Below are positions 38,100-50,000 of a stretch of DNA of 64,000 bases, in pieces. The notes beneath the pieces were generated by a model that saw only the letters and a program-made list of their open reading frames with translations, had not been told where the DNA came from and searched no databases. Made by a program: the position numbers and the translations under genes. Where the stretch lies: contig NC_050467.1 of the NCBI RefSeq assembly GCF_013373865.1, positions 19,428,996 to 19,492,995 of the forward strand. The letters are read 5' to 3'. Numbering within the stretch: position 1 is the first letter of the stretch; each line of letters opens with the position of its first letter. Source of the stretch: Monomorium pharaonis. Lineage: Eukaryota; Arthropoda; Insecta; Hymenoptera; Formicidae.

Positions 38100-41000
38100 G
38101 TAAGTAGATATGTAATATGCAATTTGACAAATTTATATAGCTTTTCAAGAAAAACAAATAAACGACTTTAGTTGTCTGGTGACAAAATTTGTCTTGTTAA
38201 AAATATGGATTTTTTAGATTTTGTTTTTATCGTGCAATAATAATAATTGCAAAATCTGTAAAAATCTCATTAATTCTGCATAAAGAATATACGTTAAAAA
38301 AAAGAGCACACTACAAATTTTCCTGGAAATTTTGCTTGTTATTTGAAAGAACAAATTGGAATACTAAATGAGATGTAAAGCTAACAAGAAAAATGTCAAG
38401 ATATATAGAACGTGAGATTAAAATTATATTTGTTTTGTATCTTATGAAAGGATTATGCTAGGTAAAATATCAAATACAAAGGTCTCAGTGGGTGCTACAA
38501 TTCATAGTTTGTGATGGAAGGATCCGCGGTATTTTCTCCATTTCTCTCTTCTTCCTATGTAAATCAGTCTAAAGTAATTAGCTACACGAAATACGGGACA
38601 GTCATATCTCTGGAGTCTAAATGTAGCATCAAATTTCATAGGAAATGACATGATGTCCACAAAAACTTGCATATTATGTGTGAATATTTTTTCTGTTTTT
38701 CAATTAATTAAAGTTTTCTGATAAAACTGAAAACATCTTTGTAAAAACATAGTATATATGTTCCTTAGTATTTATCGATTTTTACTGCATGAATATGTAA
38801 ATATTTTCTAAGAGTCAAATATAAATTGGATAGTTCTATAGCTACATTAAATAAAGCATATCTTTATCCCCCGATGTTACGAAGCAGTGTCATTGGTTTA
38901 AACGCTTTTCATGAAATTGTTATTCTAAACATTTATCTCGCTTTATTATCGGGAGTTATAATCTTTTACGCCCGTAGATATTGCCGTTAATAAAGTTTAA
39001 CTTTTCTGTATTGCTCTTTCTGGTTCCTTCTTAGTTTTTCTTCTTCATCTAGCAACTTCGCGCTTTTGGATGTAATTTATGCATATATAAAAGTTACATA
39101 GCCTACTAAATATGTATGTAAAAGTTCAAATTTCCAGATAATTGTTAGGGAGAGTAGAAAGTAATATTACAAAGATTGAAGGTTGAATTTACCAGCTTGT
39201 TAGAACATTGTCAGAACATTATTAACTTTAATAGTTAAAAAATCATATTTTTTTGTTTTAGTCTAGATAAACTTTTTATTATTGCTCATACAAATTTTCG
39301 CAAACAATACTCAGAGGAATAAATTTAATTTGAAGCTAATCGAGAAAATCAGTCAAATCAATTAATCTTAACTAATGACACGGAAATAGTCTACTATAAT
39401 TAATCAAAGAAAGTTTTCGTTAAGGCAATCAATATTTTCCCTCATTACATGCTTCATGACGGAGCTAATGTTACGCACATTACACAACAATTCAACCGTT
39501 CAGTAACGACGTCCATTGACACTGACCAAGACATGATCAACAGGTTCTCCTCAATTTTCTTCCAGCCCAGATATTTGCTGACGAGCTTAGCGAGTAACGA
39601 TCTAGCGATTGGACTTTTAGTGACGCCATTCGGTTTCTTACCAGCTGTTTACGGGTGCTGGCCGTATGGCGAAGTTGTCTGTCAAATTCAGGTAACTTTT
39701 ACAATATATTTCTATTTTTCTATTAAGTTTTACGTTAATCCACGTGAATCTTTATATTTGTCATGTGCAAGTTATATCGCTTTGCTGAAGTAATCGACTG
39801 TTTGTTATCCTACTTTAATTAATGTCGTAAACATACGTTCCTAACTTGATATGATAGTATATCCATAGTTTTTTTTTTATATTGCGCTACAATTAATGAA
39901 ATGCTGGCTTGAATATAACGTTTACGGGGATTATAACACTTACTGCTTATAGCGTTTCGTTAAAGAACCGTTCAATAACCTCGACAGCTTTTCTTTGCCA
40001 GAAATCGAGGAATTTATAGGAAATCTTGAAATGGTGTTCGCGATGCTTGGCAGGAAATTATTATCGTTTGAAACTCGTGGCTGCGCTTCCGGCAGCCGGT
40101 ACTTCTTCCGCCATTTCCTCTGCCAGGCGGCTGCGACGTTATCGGAGTTCCTGGCGATAATCTTTACGCATTGCGCCCTTTCCCTCCAATCCCTTCCTCG
40201 TACTCTACGCCATCTTCTGAGGTAGCAGTCTGATTTGTGACGATATATTTCTTCATTTTGCACGTGCTAAACTCGGGAATGCCGTTTCGTTAGCAGATCT
40301 CGAATTTCGTGGTATTTGCTTATCTAGTCGTAGTACGGGAAATTGCCGTAATACATTGCGCGAAATTAGTAAACACAAGTTATACATACGTAAACTAAAT
40401 ACAACTTTATGTACAATTTATAACAAGCATTTGCGTGTCACTTTTAATGTATATTAGAAAATTTATTTGTCTCTAATAATAAATAAGAATGCGATATGTT
40501 GTGTTATATATATATATAAATTCGTTGTTTTTCTATTTTATGATCTATTTTTATCGACAGGGATAGGAAATGGAAACGAAAAAAAAACTAATAAAAGCTT
40601 GTTTAATTGAACATCGCATTCAATTATATTTAATTATATATATATATGTATACATATGTATGTATGTATTACTCTTTTGCGTATTTTTTCTGTGATTATT
40701 TAATATAATAACGACACTGCTAATTAACTTCATGATATATCGACAACGTAGAACGTATTTTTTTCGAGCCGGATTCGTGCGAGATATCATATAATTGAAT
40801 GCGATGTTCAATTAAACAAGCTTTTATTAGTTTTTTTTCGTTTCCATTTCCTATCCCTGTCGATAAAAATAGATCATAAAATAGAAAAACGAATTTTTAA
40901 TATTGATTCAGATATTAAGACGTATTATTATTTCATATATGCATTTAAATAATATAAAAATAAAGAATTGAGCAATGCCATCTTTATCTGAATATCATAT

Positions 41001-44000
41001 TTAAGTTATAGTCACATCCATAACAACAAATCATCTTTGCTGCATTGCCCCGATAAGATTCGAACTACGCAGAGATATATGTCGCGTTATGTCAGAATAC
41101 CTTTCTGATATCTAAGATGTTGATGTCTTCCGATGTTTCGGCTTTGCATCTTTAGAGACGCGCATAATGTTGTGTCACAACACTGTTCGTAACCATCAAG
41201 ATTCTCACGTTGTCACTTTCGTCAAAATATCGAGACTATATATAAATTTAGTGTAACTAAGATAAAATTCAATTAACTTGAACGAAAAAAGAACGAATCT
41301 TCTTCCATCTTTAATTGCTATTTAATTAAATGACTTACAATCCTTTCTTTGAAGAAAACTCAACAATTTTTGAGAATTGCATATGCGTATTATACAATAA
41401 CAAAATGTACAGTTGCAATTATATATTACATTAAAACAAATGTAATAAAATTAGTTTGAATATCTAAGATATATTTTTTATCAAAATTGTTACAGAGTGA
41501 TTTACTGAAAGATTTCCGAAATAAGAAAAGTGTATTCTTTTAGAAGTAGCAGAAAAGATTCATTCATTCATTTATAACGTGTACATTAATAACTAGTGTT
41601 TTTAAAACACTTCTTGAGAAATCCTGTTTTAGAAAGAGCATCATACAAAAAATAAGATAGGATGATAAGTAACAAAAAAAAAAGATAATGCGATAGCAAG
41701 TAGAGACTGTAAGCAAAGAGAATTAATAAACGCGGAGAGAGCAAGTTCCTATGTAGTTGGAAATAGATTGCAAATTTGGTGGAAACGTGATACAATTAGT
41801 ACGACCAACTTGAGAGGAGGTAGGTGACAGAGAATTAATAAACAGACGCGGAATGCAGATATCTGGTAATTAGAAAAACATATATATATTTACAAAATTG
41901 AAGGAAAACAAAATATTATGAAATATTAAATATATACGTTCTATATAAATTTTTATTATCTTTGTAAATACTTTTTTAATGAAATTAAATTTTTTCATAT
42001 ATATTTTGAATCATTATTAACGTGCATTATCGTGATGCAAGAAAGAAAATGTACGACAATTTTTTAAACCAGAGTTTTAACAAGTTTTTTTTTCAATTCT
42101 TTATATCAGATAAAATATAACTATGATAGCGGACTTTGACAGTGGATATTTCGAAAGATTATGCGATGTATGTGCGATTGAAATGTGTAACAGCTGCGTA
42201 GAAATTCAGACAAGACACTCGATGCTGCGGATGATACTATAAAACTTTACGAGAACCATTTATTCTCGAAACAGAAAATCAGATATCTCTACACCTGCGG
42301 AATTTCATAAAACCATAAGGATAATATTCTTACATACGAGTACTTTCATCTTGGAAACATATTTGCATGTATTGTATTTTTTACATCCAGTCTGCACCTT
42401 ATCCGTACATTTCTCAAGTGGATATAAGAATGAGAGAGGGTTAACATCTTTAGTTCAAGTAGAAATCTTGTTTTATGCTCTTGTTGCATCTCTTGCATAT
42501 GATACAACATTCCATGTATATTATTACTCATATGTATACCATGTCTCAAATTGTATACGCCACTTTCTTTCGTATTTTATATGTGCATTCTTAAAATTTC
42601 TTGAGATTTTCTGAAAATTTTTCCTTCTTCTCCTATTTTCTTCTAAAAGAGGTTTTGTATTGTCGTAAATGTACAATGAATGTAGAGTCGTGCCATCTCA
42701 TTAATAATTAACAACTCCTGATGGAAGCACGAAAGTAGTAGCCGATTCGACACAGGTATAGTAAACACCGTTAACACAAAGAGAAACTCATACGAGTCTA
42801 TTAAACGCTGTAGGGCGTGATAGTGTGCCAGACTCCCACAAGCGAAAGAGAGTGTGCAAACAAGCAGAGTCCCAGACGAACGTAAAACTTTACGTGATCA
42901 GCGAATAAAAGTAGCGTGTTCGCAGTTCCGAATTCCGTATTCTTTTCGTCGCTGGCGCAACGGTGGCGGCAGTTGTGTAATATTGAATTGAACTTGCGGC
43001 CAGCTAATAGCTTATGCATTACAATAATCCACCGGTATTAGCGTTTAATATTCTATTGTTTAATATTCTATGCGTTAACGACCGATCAGTTACATTCTGC
43101 CAATTTTAAACATTCAAAATAATATCCGTATTTATTCGTGACAGTAATGAACAATATCCGAATTATTACGTTGCCATCATTTGCCCCTCGATTGCATTTT
43201 CTGCACATAATTCCTGTCGATATTCTTGATAGACAAGGAGGAATATAAAAAGATAATGCGATGTTTTATATCATAATTTGCTAAAAAAAATTGTAAAAAT
43301 GTAACTCTTTAAGAATTGATTTTGCCATAAAATAATTTATTTTGAATTTTTTGAATTTATGAAACTTCTTCCTACATTGAATTGTTAGTATTTCTATAAA
43401 TCTTTCTAAACTCTGAGATATGTAGTTTAACGTTGCATGTGCAAATATTGAGTATCACCATAGAGAAATATAATGAGAACAGGTCGGTTACAGCGCGTTG
43501 ACAATTGCTCCGTCGGGAAAGAGTGTGAGAACGACACGGAGATGTGCGCGTCCCAGGTATTTCGGAATAGTAAATCGTACTCTAGCCACTCGATATTCAT
43601 GGAATCTATTCTTAGCGGCAACAAATCTCTTGGGTCTAGGCGATAACCCCGGGCCATGATGGGTTTGTGTATTCAGATATCCGCTAGAAACCAAACCGTA
43701 AACTTCGATAAACTAGCATGTCGCTTGTTCTTGCTCGGTGATGCGCGGGGATGGAATCACTAAGGACAATCACTGTTGTTACAATGTTACAACGATTCTG
43801 CCGTCTGTAATGCATTTAAAGCACCACAATACTGTTAAGCTCCTTAGACAATACACTCTAAACTCGGAATCAGTAAAATTTTGATCCTTATTACTACATC
43901 AATCAGTGATATATTCACTGATTGTTCGCTGTCTAATACACCGAACACAGTTGTAAATGTAGCATTGCAAATCAGCGAATAATACACTGATTCCAATTTA

Positions 44001-47000
44001 GAGAGTTTACAGTATTTTTTGACAATTTCTCAACGCAATTAAAACGAAGTTGAAACTCTCTGAATTAAAAAGACTTTCCATAGTATATTAGTAAAAATCA
44101 GTCACTTTATTTTAAAAATTTCGCTAACAAAAAAAAGTCTACGTTTCTCTAAAGTATTATAACTAAATATTTTTTCCGTCATACAATATTATCCCTGGAA
44201 TAAACGGTGGAATTTTATTTGCAAGTTTGTTCGCTAATTATATTTGACGCAAAGAGAACATCAAACCGTCTATTGGTAAATTTCCCAATGCTCGCTACCT
44301 GTATTTAACTGCATAATGTCATTACTTATCAGAAACGAACTACAACGTCGCCGAGGTACTAACGCCGTTCATCCCGCGACACCGTTTCCTTCTTTCTCTT
44401 TTTTACGGCGTAAATCGACCTGAAAAAGGTCTTGCGCCGTCGCGGCAGTAATGCAATTGCGAATTTAATATTCCACAATTCCAAGTATACGATCCAGCCA
44501 CGTATTGCCGTCTCATGCCGATGCCCGTTTTATTTATTAACGACGAGTGAAGAATTATATCGCGTCAAGAGACGCAATCGCGCAATTTCTACGGGAGATG
44601 CGGCGCTTTTAGTGCGCGTGACGTGTCGCTGACGTGCTTCAGATTCTCAATAGCGTACGTGCACAGAGATCCCATGAAAATGGAACTAAAGCGTTGCTAT
44701 TGGCACCTGAAAGGCATCGAGTAAAAGTCAACAACTCTGCTTGATTGTTAACTTTATTTTCCCGTCGTTGTTTACGCCAGCATTGTGCACAAATTTGGAC
44801 GACAAATTTCTCGCGCGCTCGCCGAAGCTCCATATATTTCGGCAAAAAGCGAACGTTCTCCGCTAAAAGGATGACCCGTTGTATAACGCGCTACTGCAAT
44901 CGGCCCAAGGTCGTTCCAGAGTAAATGCAATTTCGCGAAAGTCCGACGCAGTGCTCGTCGATATTTCTCGACGGAATTTCTCGGCTGCGGCGAATCAAGG
45001 GGCCAAACTTGTTATAACAATTATTCTGATCGTGGCTAAATAAAAGTTCAGCCTGATGTTCCATTAAAGCCCTCCGCTGCGATCTCACAGTATAAGGATA
45101 GCGACGGTGCAGGCAAAGGATTAGCGGTTGCTCAGAGTTAAGTTAGTTCGTGGCGAAAATATTCGGTTAAGGTCTTCCGGGAGAGTGTTTCGGTTGGCTC
45201 GAAACGAGGCCAGACTGATCGTGGCCTCTTTAGATTATCAGAGCTTTTTCCTGGCCGTACGCCAACGGTCACCATGGTAACCATCATCTTAAACGCGTAC
45301 GCTTGGTACACTTGCACCCTCACTTTGTCGTTTCTTTATGGCTACACCGATGTCACTGATTCATCGAATTGGGCTGTCGCCTTCGGCGGCTTGCGGCATT
45401 TAGGATCGTTTTCCTTTCCCGGAGATCGAATTGTGTCTCTGTTTCGTCCATCTCAACCGGTACCTGCCGGATAGAGCGTGTCCCAAATCGCGATAGTGTA
45501 CATCTCGTTACGTTCCAACTGTCCTGTTTCAAAGCAATCCAACGTATCAGACTCAAACGATGGCCAATATCGTTTGTAGATAGCTACGAGATTGCTCAAT
45601 ATACGGTGGAACGTATATGCGACATTTGTTTGAAAAAATACATGTTCATTTTTTCTTTATTCTATCAGTTTTATTGCAATCAACAGCAGCAAAACCACTG
45701 TTCAATTTATATGCATACTGCAAATTTATTTATAAATAAATTTTTTTATAAATAAATTCTTAATAAATAGATTTTTTATTTCTCTAGAATTTATTTAATT
45801 TTGATGACATATAATAGCTAAAAAATATTTTTGCATATACAAAATTGCTTAATAATCAACAGAATCTAAGTTAGTAAATTTTTTATAAAAATCTTTTCCA
45901 AATCGTATTTTGGTGAACTTATTGCTTAGTAATTTTAGACAGTAATGTATATACTTAATTTTTTTATTAGAGAATTCAATCGGTGTGTTTCTATTTGTGT
46001 TTGGTTGTATTTTTTTTAATGCTAAAGATTAATCTAATTATATTTATAAAAAAAAGGAAGAATTCTAAATTTCTGAAGTAGTTAATTTGCAATCTCGATT
46101 GCATTTGTCTTGTTCTGAGTCCTAAAGATAATTTGTTTCAATTGGATAAAAGAGCTGGCGGTGATCCTCTGGCAATTTGTTCGCCGTCTGATAGGTTGTT
46201 TCGTGTACGTTTGGAGTACAAATTAACGTTTTCCAACAGTTCATTCGTACACAACGTTGCGAAAAACTAACTCGGTACGTGCTGTAATCGATACATTACT
46301 AGCTACATATCAGTCATCAAACGACAATTGCGGAATAAGAAATAAACATTAATTAATAAATAAATAACGATATTTTCTCCAAAGCAATTTTCGATAAATA
46401 TTCTTTTTTTGATAAATATAAAAGCTAGATATTACTCTACAATTTAATAAAACAAAAAATAATTTATATGTATTTATTTAAAATATATTAACGCGGTTTA
46501 TTAATTATATTTGTATACCTTTAAAATATTAATACGGATTCGCATTATTTGATCATATTGTTTTATCTTCACACTTTATTACAATAATTTAAACCAATCG
46601 ATGTATTCCGCAAGTTGATAATAATGTATTTTATTAATTTCTAAAACCTGAGAAATCATGTTTCACAATTTTATCGTAATTAACATATGTAAATTCAATT
46701 TTAACCGTAGTATCTACATATACATTTTAAATTTACAAAAACTACTATGTTACACTATTTAATCGCGGACTAAAATTTGCAGACACATAAGTGCAACGGC
46801 GCGAAAGCAGCATTGCACGGTGATGAATGCGGTCCTTTTTTATTCAAGCGTGACATTTAATTACAGCACGGACTCGGCACCAGGTTTATAAAGCTCACAA
46901 ACGATTCCTCGTACAGGGAAAATGTGTGGAACGTAATTGTAACGTCGTCTACATGAGACGTCAGCGTAAATAATCAGTAATGCTATAATTAAACCAGTCT

Positions 47001-50000
47001 CTATTTTTAATCCATAGCAATTAATTAGATGATTCTGTTTCTGCTTATATCCTCAAATTAGAGCAATAATGATTCTCATGCAAATTCCGATGTTTGATTC
47101 AAAATTACCGCAAAGTGTTGTGGCATCTGCGGTGAACCGCTTGTCAGCGGTAAAACCTAATTATTTTGCTATATTCAAGAAATATATGCATCTGTATTAC
47201 TGTAGTATAGTATAAACTAATTAATTGACAATTCAATCAAATGCAAAATTATTATTAATCACCAAACAACTGTCCATATTATAGTTATACTTATATTCTA
47301 AAATTACTATTAATAAATTATTATTAATAATAATATTTAAGTTTGTGTATGCTACTATACTAAAGATAGTTATACTTTCTTGTAATCCATATTACAAATT
47401 TATTTTTATTATTTTTGTTTTCATTATTTGCTTTGGACAAATAAAAAAATATTTAATTGACAATTTGTAAAAAACTAAAGATAATAATGTGTGCAATAAT
47501 GTAATGTAATAATAATTGTGAGAAGTTGCTTGCAAGTACAGTAGATTTTCCCGATGCTCTCTCAACTCATCAAAACTTCTCGTCTATCTGACTTGTCTCG
47601 TTTCTTGTCGACCTATGCACTTTTCTAAGAAGTTATAACTTATTTTATTTGAAAAGACTGTTAAAGAGAAAGAGAGAGGGAGAGAGTGAGCGACACCTGA
47701 AGAATCTCGTTTGCTCTTTCGGAAACTTTTACTGTTCCAGGCACTTCTTAGGGGCGCTTTGACTCAACAGAGCGCGGTTATCCTCGTCTGCATGGCAATC
47801 GACCGTTATGTTTGCATGCTGCACCCTCATCGCTATCACAAGCACTCTTCTAAAAGGGTAAGCTATTTTGCTGTCTATATTCGCTCATTAACTATTACAC
47901 TATTAACTACTAATAAACTTTCACATTTACTCGCTTTTTGATACTATAACATAATAACAACAAATTGCCGAGTTTTTAATATAGATAGTCTTTATTGTAA
48001 ATTACTCACTTAAATATCTATTTTTTGCTTTTAATATTAAATATTTAAATTTCGTATTCAGACAATAATGCGTTGTGCGATTTATCTTTTTCTAAATTTT
48101 TATTTTATAGTAAAGTTACATAATCTCTCTAGTTATTGTGTAAGTGTTTAAATAATATGTTTATATTGTTATTTAAAAATCATTTTTTTTAGGTAATATC
48201 TGAATGCATTTCCTTAATGAACATTATTTTCGAATTCATTCAAATATCATTATAAAAATAAATACCAATTCCCTATGATTGTTTCAAACCAAATTTCGTA
48301 TCAATCAATGATGTCACGACTCATTTCAAACGTTTCTTCTGTCTGTAGATTCATTCTCCTGATTATTCTCTCGACTCATTCGATTTATCGACAGCAAATT
48401 TGTTCTTGTTAAACACAATATGAAGTGAAATGATTAAATAATTGATTGATTGGAGACAATTGTCATTTCAGGGTAAAATAACTGTTGCTCAATGAAAATA
48501 GCAGGTATTAGCAGAACTTGTCCGATTTGTTTGAATTTACAAGAAGATAGAACCCATCATGAGTCGGCTATTGATACGATCATTTCGTTCATGAATTTAA
48601 TATCAGGATCTTTTACGACATTTGTACCTATTCATGAATTTAAAGAATAAAAATATTTCTCGTTGCAATTACTTTATTCATAAGATACAACATCAGTTAT
48701 CATTCATCACTTGTAACCATGTGAATTTAAAGGATAAAAATATTTTTCACACATTATATGTTGTCTTTGAAAGTTTAATATCAGCGCAGCTAAAATATTG
48801 ATATTTCAATGATATGTTTGTAAAACTTCTTTTTTAATATCCTTTACTTATTATATATTACATAGATTTATATGTATATTATTGTATATATACATATACA
48901 TCACGCAGTACGTAGCCTGCGAGTCATTGAAATAAATAATAAAAAAGATTAAAGCTTAACAGAACAGAGAGTAGAAATTCAAAAAATAATCTCTTATTCT
49001 CTCTCTCTCTCTCTCTTCTTTCTTTTTGGAATCTAGAATATCTCATACTACTCAGCGATGAAATAAAAATAATAGCTCGTTTCTATTTTGTTACCATAAC
49101 GAAAGAGTGTGAAAATCAAATAAGCGCGCACTTCGCGTTGATTTTATAAATGGAATATTATATGTATATACTCTTTATTCTTCTTTATAACTAAAACCCG
49201 ATATACATTTATACATATATTGTTCATATACATACATTCCCTTTCTGCTAATTCTCTTTTAAATATTTTATATAGAAAAAAATCTATTAAAAAAGTCATT
49301 GCAAACTATAAACTGGACATGTTTTATTTGATATATTTTGTAAAGAGTATTGCGTGACAATCACTTTACAGAACTTATTTAAAAATAAAGTTCGTCGAAA
49401 TTAACTTGTCTGAGCCTGGCGAGAAGCTCCTTAATCTGCTAGATTACCTCGAAAATTTCAGCCTGTCGATTACTGAGAGTTAATATAATCCAGTAATTTT
49501 GCATCACCTTCCGCGAATGGCGGCAAAGCACAAAAACGATCGAGCGCTCTAAAGGCAACTTTTGCGTAGCAACTACAAAGTTTGCGAGCGATATTAGTAG
49601 GATCCTTCTCTGCGTTCCATAACATGCCTGTGGTTTTACACTATGGTTTGTCGAGGCTAGAACGCGCGTCGGCTTAACCGCAAAAATGAATTTCAGAGAT
49701 TTAAAAGCACATCAGAATGCAAAGTGTCACCGCGGCCTCTCGGTCGTCTACCACGTATCCTATTATATTCTCACAGTCATAGCAATGAATCGCGTAACCA
49801 GGATAAAATCTACGTGTAGTGAAGACATGTATATCGAGAGATACAAAAACATTCGTACGTTTGATTTCCGAAAAATTAAGAAAAATAATATAGAAAATGT
49901 AACCCAAATAAAAACAGTCGTGATTAAATCGTTTCAGCCGTTTTCATTAATAGTAGATTTTTCAAGAAAAAAAATAAAAATAAAAATTATTTATATTAAA

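Larger units (their letters stand above)
39692..47740 (+). other. GPCR intron 2 (8049 bp)
   Basis: Holds a long foldback element (40518-40896), a palindromic MITE-like element (43853-44008) and several GC-richer islands (39.95-40.3, 42.7-43.0, 43.45-43.75 and 44.35-45.55 kb). The islands carry opposed open frames (for example 39952-40225 plus) with no recognisable family, so I treat them as intronic, possibly regulatory, sequence. Confidence 0.65.

Noticed and set aside
39952..40225. Plus frame of about 90 codons (EIEEFIGNLEMVFAMLGRKL...) in GPCR intron 2
   Set aside because: It looks helical but begins without ATG after a stop, has only weak splice signals, and an opposed 107-codon frame covers the same GC island. 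No family recognised.
41052..41080. tRNA T-arm-like GATTCGAACT on the plus strand (B-box-like)
   Set aside because: The adjoining bases do not form a T stem, and no A box or acceptor stem was found at the right distance on either strand.
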